A stretch of DNA of 64,000 nucleotides from Pseudomonas sp. FP2309. Its GTDB lineage: Bacteria; Pseudomonadota; Gammaproteobacteria; Pseudomonadales; Pseudomonadaceae. This document shows, piece after piece, positions 43,309 through 50,846 of this stretch. The translations under genes and the position numbers were made by a program. The stretch lies in contig NZ_CP117439.1 in assembly GCF_030687575.1 (NCBI RefSeq), forward strand, positions 1,178,001 through 1,242,000, read 5' to 3'. The number at the start of each line of letters is the position of its first letter. Positions within the stretch are counted from its first letter, which is position 1. The notes under the pieces were generated by a model, which ran no database searches, was not told where the DNA came from, and saw nothing but the letters and a program-made list of their open reading frames with translations.

Positions 43309-43709
43309 AGACGCAAACGATCAATGCGGGTTGGTTGCATGAGCGCCTGGGTACCGTGGTGCTGTGGGCCTTGCTGATCTGTACCGAGAGCGCCGGGCAG
43401 TTGTTCACCAAGGTGGCCGGTGACCAGGTGGGGCAGATGGATTTCGGCTGGTCATGGCTGGCCGATGTGGCGCATAACCCGGCGATCCTGGCGGCGATTG
43501 CCTGCTATATCGGGGCTTTCTTCGTGTGGATGCTGATCCTGCGGCGCAGCAGTCTGTCCCTGGCGTTTCCGCTCAGTTCGCTGGTGTTCGTGGTGGTGCT
43601 GCTGGGGTCGTGGCTGGGGCTGGGGGAACATATCAGCGCGCTGCACTGGGTGGGAGTCGCGGTGATTATTGGCGGGATTGCGCTGTTGGCCGAAGGTGAA
43701 GAGAACTGA
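43305..43709 (+). CDS. EamA/SMR-type small transporter, subunit 2
   Basis: This is a 134-residue protein with an N-terminal 15-residue cytoplasmic stretch and four transmembrane helices. It is homologous to subunit 1; compare RRSSLSLAFPLSSLVF with SRAPLSLLFPAAALAY and GEHISALHWVGVAVI with GETVSRRRWLGTLVI. A Glu in helix 1 (CTESAGQLF) may be the proton/substrate coupling residue of SMR proteins; subunit 1 has Asp at the matching place (LDVIGQLCF). Complementary charges at this position fit a heterodimer. It ends the three-gene operon; a common Pseudomonas repeat follows. Confidence 0.8.
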   Translation: MKTQTINAGWLHERLGTVVLWALLICTESAGQLFTKVAGDQVGQMDFGWSWLADVAHNPAILAAIACYIGAFFVWMLILRRSSLSLAFPLSSLVFVVVLLGSWLGLGEHISALHWVGVAVIIGGIALLAEGEEN

Positions 43710-43716
43710 CCGACTG

Positions 43717-43822
43717 GATCGTTCCCACTTCGCGTGGGAATGCCTCTTGTGACGCTCTGCGTCACGCTTTGGGACGCGGAGCGTCCACTGGCTGCATTCC
43801 CACGCGGAGCGTGGGAACGATC
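43717..43822. repeat. Interspersed palindromic Pseudomonas repeat
   Basis: A 106-bp block begins GATCGTTCCCAC and ends in its inverse GTGGGAACGATC. It contains two internal hairpins: GTGACGCTCTGCGTCAC and GGACGCGGAGCGTCC. This nested palindrome is a frequent intergenic element in Pseudomonas genomes. It lies between the convergent transporter and MipA genes and may also act as a terminator. Confidence 0.8.
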
Positions 43823-43836
43823 AGGACCCGTGTGAG

Positions 43837-44592
43837 TTAGTCGAAGGTGTAGCTGATCGCCGTCTGCACCTGGCCCTGGTTCACGTCACCGGCCTGTTTG
43901 ACGATGCTGCTGTTCGCCGCCGAGCCCACCAGATGCACCCAGCTGGCACTGGTCAGCAACGACCAGTGGGGTGCCAGGGGCAACTGGAAACTCTGGCTCA
44001 GCGTCACGTTCTGAAACCCGCCGCTGGCGTTGTAGGGCTTGAAACCGGTGGCGGCCGCCTCGTGGTCATCCACCCCGAAAAACGTCTGGGTCTGGCGTGC
44101 ATCGGCAAAATGCGCCACCAGGCCGCTGCTGCCGATGACGCCGCCGCCCAGCGGGTAGCCCAGCTCGCCGCCGATTTTGCCCAGCGCACCGCTCTGCGCG
44201 TGACCACCGCCGACCGCCTGGCCCAGCTGTGCATAGACGCGCCAGAAGTCAGCCGGAGCGTACTGGATAAACCCCCCGACCTCGGCCATGTCCGACACAT
44301 TGCGCAGCCCCTGCAATGAGCCGTTGGAGGTGCGGCCCTGCAGGTAATTGATGTACGGCCCGGCGCTCAAGCCGTGGGTGTTCAGCGCGCTCCACGCCAA
44401 GCCGTCGTCGGTGCCCAGGCTCACAGCACCCCAGTCCAGATCGAGATAGGGCACCGGCCGGGTTTCATAGCGGCTGCCGGTCGGGTCATGAGGTTGGTAG
44501 CTGACGCCTGCGCCGACGTCGCCGGTGATGCCTTGGGCCTGCGCGGTGAGGCTCAGTAAGCCGGCCAGTGCAGCGCATGTGATCCGCAACAT
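43837..44592 (-). CDS. MipA/OmpV-family outer-membrane protein
   Basis: This is a 251-residue protein with a signal peptide (MLRITCAALAGLLSLTAQA). The start at 44592 is chosen for that signal; the frame stays open 54 codons upstream without signal features. The mature part is rich in aromatic and alternating residues and ends with ISYTFD, a C-terminal Phe-type beta-barrel ending as in OmpV/MipA proteins. Members scaffold murein hydrolases/synthases or act as small porins, and many are induced by two-component systems. It is divergent from the sigma-54 operon at 44820; the intervening gap holds an 18-bp dyad 73-90 nt before its start, so co-regulation is plausible. Confidence 0.82.
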   Translation of the reverse strand: MLRITCAALAGLLSLTAQAQGITGDVGAGVSYQPHDPTGSRYETRPVPYLDLDWGAVSLGTDDGLAWSALNTHGLSAGPYINYLQGRTSNGSLQGLRNVSDMAEVGGFIQYAPADFWRVYAQLGQAVGGGHAQSGALGKIGGELGYPLGGGVIGSSGLVAHFADARQTQTFFGVDDHEAAATGFKPYNASGGFQNVTLSQSFQLPLAPHWSLLTSASWVHLVGSAANSSIVKQAGDVNQGQVQTAISYTFD

Positions 44593-44664
44593 GGTCACAG
44601 TTCCTTGAGTGAATACACGCGCATGAACGCGCAAACCGGCGCGCCTGTGCAAGCACTCATCTTG

Positions 44665-44682
44665 TTTGTAGCAAGCTACAAA
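44665..44682. promoter_or_regulatory. Inverted repeat, candidate activator site (UAS) for the sigma-54 operon
   Basis: TTTGTAGC-AA-GCTACAAA is a perfect 8-bp dyad with a 2-nt spacer; another TTGTAGC half-site follows at 44685-44691. It ends 74 nt before the -24 element, the range used by sigma-54 enhancer-binding proteins, and lies between the mipA-like gene and the operon. The obvious ligand is the response regulator at the end of that operon. That assignment is inference. Confidence 0.5.
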
Positions 44683-44755
44683 AATTGTAGCTGTTGCGAC
44701 ACAAAACCCCTGGGCGCATCGAGAAAAACCCCGGCCACGCTGGGCTTGCGCCAAT

Positions 44756-44771
44756 TGGCACAGTCCCTGCT
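44756..44771 (+). promoter_or_regulatory. Sigma-54 (-24/-12) promoter
   Basis: TGGCACAGTCCCTGCT matches the consensus TGGCAC-N5-TTGCW with one base difference, and the GG and GC dinucleotides are exactly 10 bases apart (44757-44758, 44769-44770). The start codon follows 49 nt after. The operon it drives ends in a GAFTGA-containing sigma-54 activator. Confidence 0.85.
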
Positions 44772-44819
44772 CTAGCCCTGTTGAACGCGCAGACAGCGCA
44801 CTCCTTCAGGGTAACCGCA

Positions 44820-45533
44820 ATGATTGACTGGCATATCGTGTGCGACTTCGACGGGACCATCACCCCCACCGACGTCATCGACAACGTCCTCCAACGCTTC
44901 GCCGCGCCGGAGTGGGAAACCATCGAACAGCAATGGTTGGATGGGCACATCGGTTCCCGCGAATGCCTGAGCCGCCAGCTGTCGCTGATCAAGGCTACGC
45001 CCGCCGAGCTGCTGGCGTACTTCGACAGTGTTGAGATCGACCCGGACTTCCCGGACTTCGTCGATCATGTGATCGGCCTGGGCGCCTCCCTCGAGGTCGT
45101 CAGCGACGGCATCGAGCAAGGCATCGCGCGGATTCTGTCGCGCAACTACGTGAGCCTGTTGCCGATCCTCGCCAACCGCCTGCGTCAGGTTGACCAGAAC
45201 AGCTGGCGCATCGACTTCCCTTATTCAAGCGATGCCTGCCGCGCTGCGTCGGGCAACTGCAAGTGCAAATCCACCCCGCGCAACAAGCGCGTGTTGGTGA
45301 TCGGTGACGGCAAGTCCGACATGTGCGTGGCCTCAACCGCCGACTTTGTATTCGCCAAGGGCAGCCTCGCCGAGTACTGCGTCGCCCACAGCATTCCCCA
45401 TGCGCGTTTCGACAGCTTTGCCCAATTGCCGGCGTTGCTCGCGCAACTGCCGCACAGCATTGCTGCCAACGCCACCTCCTTTACGACTGCTGACCTCTCT
45501 ATTGAAAATCAGGAACTCTTCCATCATGTCTGA
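44820..45533 (+). CDS. MtnX-like HAD-IB phosphatase
   Basis: This is a 237-residue HAD-superfamily phosphatase. Motif I is CDFDGTITPTD (residues 8-18), motif II is VVSDG near residue 96, and motif III is VIGDGKSDMCVA near residue 161. A cysteine-rich insertion (CRAASGNCKCK, near 141) is seen in MtnX-like enzymes and may bind metal. Family members dephosphorylate small keto-phosphates or phosphoserine-like metabolites; the true substrate is not evident. The start has AGGGT upstream. It is the first gene behind the sigma-54 promoter and overlaps the aminotransferase by 8 nt, implying tight coupling. Confidence 0.85.
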   Translation: MIDWHIVCDFDGTITPTDVIDNVLQRFAAPEWETIEQQWLDGHIGSRECLSRQLSLIKATPAELLAYFDSVEIDPDFPDFVDHVIGLGASLEVVSDGIEQGIARILSRNYVSLLPILANRLRQVDQNSWRIDFPYSSDACRAASGNCKCKSTPRNKRVLVIGDGKSDMCVASTADFVFAKGSLAEYCVAHSIPHARFDSFAQLPALLAQLPHSIAANATSFTTADLSIENQELFHHV

Positions 45534-46920
45534 TATCCGCATCGCTACTGCCGAAGACCAGATCCTTCTGGATAAAGAAGCCAAATATTGCTCCTACGGC
45601 GACACCGTCCACTACATCGAGCCGCCGCGTATTTTCAGCCGTTGCGAAGGCTCCTATGTGTGGGACACCGAAGACCAGGCCTACCTCGACCTGCAAATGT
45701 GGTACTCGGCCGTCAACTTCGGCTACGCCAACCCGCGCCTGAACAACGCGCTGAAACAGCAGATCGACACCCTGCCGCAAATCGCCAGCCAGTACCTGCA
45801 CAAGGGCAAGATCGAGCTGTCGGAAATGATCGCGGTGGACGCCAAGAACAAATTCGGCCTCGACGGCCGCGTGCACTTCAACGTCGGCGGCTCGCAATCC
45901 ATCGAGGACTCACTGAAAGTGGTGCGCAACGCCACCAACGGCAAGAGCCTGATGTTCGCCTTCGAAGGCGGTTACCACGGGCGCACCCTCGGCGCGTCGT
46001 CGATCACGTCCAGCTACCGCTACCGTCGTCGTTACGGCCACTTCGGCGAGCGCGCGCAGTTCATCCCGTTCCCGTATCACTTCCGTGGCCCCAAAGGCAT
46101 GACGAAAGAGGAATACGGCAGCCACTGCGTGCAGCAATTCGCCCGCCTGTTCGAGACCGAATACAACGGCGTGTGGGACCCGAAAGTCGGTCAGAGCGAA
46201 TACGCCGCGTTTTACGTAGAGCCGATCCAGGGCACGGGCGGTTATGTCATCCCGCCGATGAACTTTTATCGCGAGCTCAAGCATGTGCTCGATCAGCACG
46301 GCATCCTGATGGTGTCCGACGAAATCCAGATGGGCTTCTACCGCACCGGCAAGCTGTGGTCGATCGAACACTTCGATGTGCAGCCGGATGTGATCGTGTT
46401 CGGCAAGGCGCTGACCAACGGCCTCAACCCACTGGGCGGGATCTGGGCCCGTGAAGAGTTGATCAACCCGAAGATCTTCCCGCCAGGCTCCACCCACTCC
46501 ACCTTCGCGTCCAACCCGTTGGGCACGGCGGTCGGCCTGGAAATGTTCAAGATGACCAACGAAGTCGACTACGGCGCGATGGTCATGGCCAAGGGCAAAT
46601 ACTTCCTGGAAGGCCTGCAGGACCTGCAAAAACGCTTCCCGATCATTGGCGACGTCGACGGCCTGGGCCTGGCGCTGCGCTGCGAAATCTGTGGCCCGGA
46701 TGGCTTCACGCCGGACAAGGCGACCCTGGACTATATGGTCGAGGAAGGCATGAAGGGCGACATGCTGGTGGACGGGCGCAAACTCGGGCTGATCCTCGAC
46801 GTGGGCGGCTACTACAAGAACGTGATCACCCTGGCGCCGTCCCTGGAAATCAGCTACCCGGAGATAGAATTGGGGCTCAAGCTGCTCGAGCAACTGCTGG
46901 TGCGAGCGACCACACGGTGA
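45526..46920 (+). CDS. Class III PLP-dependent aminotransferase
   Basis: This is a 464-residue fold-type I aminotransferase. PLP-site features are GGSQSIEDSLK near residue 124, AFEGGYHGRTLGASS near 145, EPIQGTGGYVIPP near 233, SDEIQMGFYRTG near 265 and the Schiff-base Lys294 in FGKALTNG. The protein groups with ornithine/acetylornithine-type omega-amino acid transaminases but its exact amine donor is not clear. ATG at 45526 (MSDIRIATAEDQ) lies inside the end of the phosphatase gene; its stop overlaps the next gene's GTG by 3 nt. Phosphatase, transaminase and hydrolase together suggest formation of an amino compound from a phosphorylated keto precursor. Confidence 0.9.
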   Translation: MSDIRIATAEDQILLDKEAKYCSYGDTVHYIEPPRIFSRCEGSYVWDTEDQAYLDLQMWYSAVNFGYANPRLNNALKQQIDTLPQIASQYLHKGKIELSEMIAVDAKNKFGLDGRVHFNVGGSQSIEDSLKVVRNATNGKSLMFAFEGGYHGRTLGASSITSSYRYRRRYGHFGERAQFIPFPYHFRGPKGMTKEEYGSHCVQQFARLFETEYNGVWDPKVGQSEYAAFYVEPIQGTGGYVIPPMNFYRELKHVLDQHGILMVSDEIQMGFYRTGKLWSIEHFDVQPDVIVFGKALTNGLNPLGGIWAREELINPKIFPPGSTHSTFASNPLGTAVGLEMFKMTNEVDYGAMVMAKGKYFLEGLQDLQKRFPIIGDVDGLGLALRCEICGPDGFTPDKATLDYMVEEGMKGDMLVDGRKLGLILDVGGYYKNVITLAPSLEISYPEIELGLKLLEQLLVRATTR

Positions 46921-47843
46921 ACAGCGCTGAGATCGACCTCGGTGAAGGTGATGCCGGCTTCGTTCTCGGTGACGGTCCGGTCGGGATCCTGTTGATCCAC
47001 GGCCTGACCGGCACCCCGACTGAACTGCGCCAGGTCGCCAAAGGCCTGGCGAAGGTGGGCAATTGCTCGGTGTACGTGCCCACGCTGGCCGGGCATTGCG
47101 GCGACAACAGCGACCTGCAAGCCACTGGCTGGCGGGACTGGTACGAAGGCGTGCGCAAGACCTTCGTGCAGATCAAGCGGCGCCACGGGCAGGTGTTTGT
47201 CGGCGGGTTGTCCATGGGGGCGGTGATGTCGATGTACTTGGCGTCCGAGCATCCGGGGCAGGTCGCGGGGTTGTTGTTGTATTCGACCACCCTGAAGTAC
47301 GACGGTTGGAGCATCAGCAAGATGGCGTTCATCACGCCGCTGCTGATCCGCATTCCGTTCGGCGTGCGCTTGTTCCGTTTCACCGAGAAGCCGCCCTACG
47401 GCATCAAGAATGAACGCCTGCGGGCCATCGTCGAGCGCCAGATGAAAGAGGGCGAGAGCAGCGAGGCCGGCTTGCTGACCATGGAAGGCGTCACCGTGCG
47501 CGAGTTGCACTGGATGAACGCGGTGGTCAAAAAGCGCATGCCGCAAATAAAGGTTCCGGCCCTGGTGCTGCACTCCATCGAGGACGACATCACCAGTCGT
47601 TGGAACGCCGACTACGTGGAACGCCACCTCGGCGGGCCGGTGACCAAGATCCTGTTGGACAACTGCTACCACATGATCACCGTCGACTTGCAATACCGAC
47701 GGGTGATTGAACTGAGTGCCGAGTTCATCAGCCGGCAAGTGTCATGCAGTGAGCAGGGCTGTAATGAGCAGGGCTGTGGTGCTGAGCAGGCTTGTCCCGC
47801 GCTGGGCTGCGAAGCCGCCCCAAAACCTGCCATCGCGGTGTAG
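46917..47843 (+). CDS. Alpha/beta hydrolase (carboxylesterase/monoacylglycerol lipase-like) with repeat-encoded tail
   Basis: This is a 308-residue cytoplasmic hydrolase like Est30/CarE and monoglyceride lipases. Motifs are LLIHGLTGTP (oxyanion hole, near residue 25), GGLSMGAVMS (nucleophile Ser, near 98), SIEDDIT (Asp, near 222) and the His in YHMITVD (near 252). GTG at 46917 overlaps the upstream stop. The last ~30 residues (from about SCSEQGCNEQGCG) are encoded by a REP-type repeat and are Cys-rich and low complexity, so the natural family C-terminus is probably near residue 277. Acyl or ester cleavage of the pathway product is the likely role. Confidence 0.82.
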   Translation: MNSAEIDLGEGDAGFVLGDGPVGILLIHGLTGTPTELRQVAKGLAKVGNCSVYVPTLAGHCGDNSDLQATGWRDWYEGVRKTFVQIKRRHGQVFVGGLSMGAVMSMYLASEHPGQVAGLLLYSTTLKYDGWSISKMAFITPLLIRIPFGVRLFRFTEKPPYGIKNERLRAIVERQMKEGESSEAGLLTMEGVTVRELHWMNAVVKKRMPQIKVPALVLHSIEDDITSRWNADYVERHLGGPVTKILLDNCYHMITVDLQYRRVIELSAEFISRQVSCSEQGCNEQGCGAEQACPALGCEAAPKPAIAV

Positions 47844-47890
47844 CTGGAGAAACTCATTGCCGGAATAGGGCTGCTGCGCAGCCCTGCTCA
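47783..47890. repeat. REP-type inverted repeat, overlapping the hydrolase 3' end
   Basis: TGAGCAGGCTTGTCCCGCGC followed by TGGGCTGCGAAGCCGCCCC (47783-47822) is related to the doublet at 11381-11506; its inverse partner (core CTGCTGCGCAGCCCTGCTCA) lies at 47867-47890. Its left arm is translated as the hydrolase tail. Short GAGCAGGGCTGT repeats at 47755-47780 extend it. Confidence 0.7.
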
Positions 47891-47955
47891 CCACAAAACA
47901 GCCTTTTCCCACACGTACTCTTTCCCCACAAGAACGCCAATTGGAAGCAACTGTG

Positions 47956-49077
47956 ATCACCACCCAAGCCTTCCCGACCATAAGGGCCATCCAGCGCAGT
48001 GCCTGGAACGACTGTTTTCCGGGGGCATTGGAGGACTGGGACTACTACGTCGCCGTGGAAAACGCCGCCATGGATGATTTTCAGTGGCGCTACCTCGCGG
48101 TTTACGAAGATGGAACGTTGGTGGCGGTCGCGCCGGCGTTCATCACCCATTACCGCCTCGACACTACGGTGTCCGGCGCGGGCAAGCGGTTGACCGAGCG
48201 CCTGGAGCGGCTGTGGCCTGGCGTCCTGCAATTGGGGCTGTATGCCATCGGCTCGCCGGTGGCCGAGCGCTGTGATGCCGGTTTTGCCGGTCACGTTCCC
48301 ACGTCGCGCCGCCCGCTGTTGCTCAAGCACGTGCTGGACGTCGCGCGCCACGATGCCGATGACTTCGGTATCGGCCTGGTGGCGGTCAAGGACGCGCCGA
48401 GCAACGATTCCCACTGGCTGGAGAGTTGTCGCGCGGCCGGTTTCCAGACCATGCCGAGCCTGCCCACCGGTGTGCTGCCGTTGCCCTATGGCTCGGTGGA
48501 CGCCTACCTCGGCTCCCTGGGCAAATCCACCCGCAAGGACCTGCGCCGCAAACTGCGTGCGCCGGGCCCACGGGTGGAATGGCGGCGCAATATCGATGAC
48601 GTGCTGCCCGAGGTCATGCGCCTGTACGAGGCCACGCTGAGTCGCGCCGAGTTGCAGTTCGAACGCTTGCCCGCGAGCTATTTCACCGGTGTGCTCGAAC
48701 GCCTTGAAGCACGGGCGGTGTGTGCGCTTTACTGGGTGGACGAGCAATTGGTGGCTTTCAACTTGATGCTGGTGGACGAACACCGGCTGGTGGACAAGTT
48801 TTTCGGGCATGACGTGGCGTTCAGTCGCGACTACAACCTGTATTTCCGCAGCTGGCTGACCAACGTCGATTACTGTATTGAGCACAACATTGCGCTGTAC
48901 GAGTGCGGCCAGGCCGGGTATGCCAGTAAGCTGCGCCTGGGCTGCGAGTTCCAGGGCAACAATGTGTTTTTTCGCCACCGCAACCGGCTGGTCAACGGCC
49001 TGCTCAAGCTCGTAAAACTGTTTATTCGACCGGACCGTTCCGACCCTGCCATGGCTGCTGCGATAAGCGAAACCTGA
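47956..49077 (+). CDS. GNAT/FemAB-like acyltransferase
   Basis: This is a 373-residue protein with the two-lobed GNAT arrangement of FemAB-type acyl/aminoacyl transferases. The N-terminal lobe holds FQWRYLAVYEDGTLVAVAPA, and the C-terminal lobe holds STRKDLRRKLRAPGPRVEW, then YWVDEQLVAFNLMLVDEHRL, with the acceptor-side ALYECGQAGYASKLRLGCE near residue 315. The GTG at 47956 with GGAAG before it is preferred over a TTG five codons earlier. The REP repeat separates it from the hydrolase. It starts a strictly coupled stretch: its stop TGA overlaps the kinase ATG. It may N-acylate the amine made by the aminotransferase; this is inference. Confidence 0.75.
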   Translation: MTTQAFPTIRAIQRSAWNDCFPGALEDWDYYVAVENAAMDDFQWRYLAVYEDGTLVAVAPAFITHYRLDTTVSGAGKRLTERLERLWPGVLQLGLYAIGSPVAERCDAGFAGHVPTSRRPLLLKHVLDVARHDADDFGIGLVAVKDAPSNDSHWLESCRAAGFQTMPSLPTGVLPLPYGSVDAYLGSLGKSTRKDLRRKLRAPGPRVEWRRNIDDVLPEVMRLYEATLSRAELQFERLPASYFTGVLERLEARAVCALYWVDEQLVAFNLMLVDEHRLVDKFFGHDVAFSRDYNLYFRSWLTNVDYCIEHNIALYECGQAGYASKLRLGCEFQGNNVFFRHRNRLVNGLLKLVKLFIRPDRSDPAMAAAISET

Positions 49078-50846
49078 TGATCACCAAGACCCGCCAGAAA
49101 GCCCGCCCCTTCGCCATTTCACGCTGGAGCGTCCAGCGCAAGCTGGTGCTGGCGTTCTGGTTGGTCAGTGTCATTCCCACCATGATCGCCGCGGAGCTGG
49201 CGGCCACCACGCTGTCGCAGATTTTCGACAGCAACGTACGCATCTGGCTGCAGGAGTCGACCAAGATCGTCAAGGACGAGATTGGCGACATCCTTCATGA
49301 CAACGCGCGCATGGCCAAACTGTTCCTGCGCTACACCAGCCCGCCTTCCAGCAAACAAGCGGCCAAGCACGACCGGTTGACGGCGGATATCGCCGATGCC
49401 ACGGATATCGACGTGGTCGCACTGATCCGCGTCAGCGACCACAAAACCGTGTTCAGCACCGCCTCCGACGACATCGTCAAACAGATCAGCCTGACCAGCA
49501 ATGCGGTGTTGCAGACCGTGCAAGTGGCGGGGGTGAGCACCGGTATTGTGGTCTCCACTTTTGACACCACCCAGGACGGCGTCGACTACCAGTTGTTGGT
49601 GGCCACCTACCTGGACAGCAGCTTCCTCACCAGCGTGGCCGATGTGCATTCCCTCGACCTGCGCCTGTACCTGGCCAACCCGGACGGCTTCTCGGAAATC
49701 TTTTCGACTCAACGTTTCGAGGACCACCCGTCGCGCATTCCCAAGAATGTCGAGACTGCCATGCGCGCCACCCGCCAGCCCAGCGAGCAGTTCACCAATA
49801 ACTACAGCGGCTTGTACTGGCCGATCTTCAGTGATGCCGGTGACCTGCAAGGCGTGATTTTCAGCGGCCTGTTGCGCCACACCAGCCTGGTGGGGCTGGT
49901 CAACCAGAGCAATCTGTTCGTGCTGATCTTTTTGCTCAGCTCGGCGCTGTCATTGGCGGCGGGGGTATTGGTGTCACGTCGCCTGACCCGGCCGTTGCGG
50001 GATTTGTCCCAGGGCGTGGGCGCGGTGATTTCCGGCAACTACACCCACCGCGTGGCGGTCAGCGGTGGCGACGAACTGGCGCAATTGAGCAGCACCTTCA
50101 ACCACATGACCGAGCGCCTGGGGGAGTTGCATCACCTGGAGGCCCAGTTGCGCCGCCGTGACCGCCTGCACGCACTGGGAGAAGTGGCCATGGGCCTGGC
50201 CCACGAGATCCGCAACCCTCTGGGTATTATTAAAACCGCCACTCAGTTGCTGCACCGCCGCGCCGACTTGCCGGACAGCGACAAACGCCACCTGGAATAC
50301 GTGATCAGCGAAGTCAGCCGCATCAACGAATTGATCACCGAGTTTCTCGACTTCGCCAAACCCAACCCGCCGCTGCGCGTTTTGCAGGCGGCGCGCCCGC
50401 TGGTGGAGGAGATCCTCGGTTTTTGTGCGCCGGAACTGGCGAGCCATAACATTGATGCGCAGCTCGATGACCAGTCCCCTGGCGCGACGATCTATGCCGA
50501 TGCCAAACAACTCAAGCAGGCCTGCCTCAACCTGATTCTCAACGCCATCGACGCGATGCCCGACGGCGGACGCCTGACCCTGGCGATTCGCACGGTCGAT
50601 GCCAACACCGTGATCAGCATCGCCGACACCGGCCAGGGCATCGCCGCCGAGATGGTCGAGCGCATCTTCACGCCCTTTGTCACCACCAAGGCCTCGGGTA
50701 CGGGGTTGGGGCTGGCTAAAGTCTATTCGATCATGGAAAGTCACGACGGCAGCATCGAATGTGCCAGCGAGAAGGATGCAGGCGCCACCTTCAGCCTGTA
50801 CATTCCGGCGATTGGCGAAGACGACGAGGACACGCATGACGCATAA
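49077..50846 (+). CDS. Membrane sensor histidine kinase (partner of the sigma-54 regulator)
   Basis: This is a 589-residue kinase. Membrane span 1 is at about residues 21-45, with a periplasmic dCache-like sensor region at 46-275. Span 2 (LFVLIFLLSSALSLAAGVLV) is at about 281-300, then a HAMP domain (RRLTRPLRDLSQGVGAVISG). The dimerisation domain has His376 in GLAHEIRNPLG, and the ATPase has NLILNAIDAM, ADTGQGI, FVTTKASGTGLGLA. It belongs to the NtrB/AtoS-like group, which pairs with sigma-54 activators. It overlaps both neighbours (1 nt and 11 nt), so it is co-expressed with the enzymes it presumably controls. The ligand is unknown. Confidence 0.9.
   Translation: MITKTRQKARPFAISRWSVQRKLVLAFWLVSVIPTMIAAELAATTLSQIFDSNVRIWLQESTKIVKDEIGDILHDNARMAKLFLRYTSPPSSKQAAKHDRLTADIADATDIDVVALIRVSDHKTVFSTASDDIVKQISLTSNAVLQTVQVAGVSTGIVVSTFDTTQDGVDYQLLVATYLDSSFLTSVADVHSLDLRLYLANPDGFSEIFSTQRFEDHPSRIPKNVETAMRATRQPSEQFTNNYSGLYWPIFSDAGDLQGVIFSGLLRHTSLVGLVNQSNLFVLIFLLSSALSLAAGVLVSRRLTRPLRDLSQGVGAVISGNYTHRVAVSGGDELAQLSSTFNHMTERLGELHHLEAQLRRRDRLHALGEVAMGLAHEIRNPLGIIKTATQLLHRRADLPDSDKRHLEYVISEVSRINELITEFLDFAKPNPPLRVLQAARPLVEEILGFCAPELASHNIDAQLDDQSPGATIYADAKQLKQACLNLILNAIDAMPDGGRLTLAIRTVDANTVISIADTGQGIAAEMVERIFTPFVTTKASGTGLGLAKVYSIMESHDGSIECASEKDAGATFSLYIPAIGEDDEDTHDA

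Noticed and set aside
44683..44755. IHF site between the dyad and the sigma-54 promoter
   Set aside because: No good match to WATCAAN4TTR on either strand.
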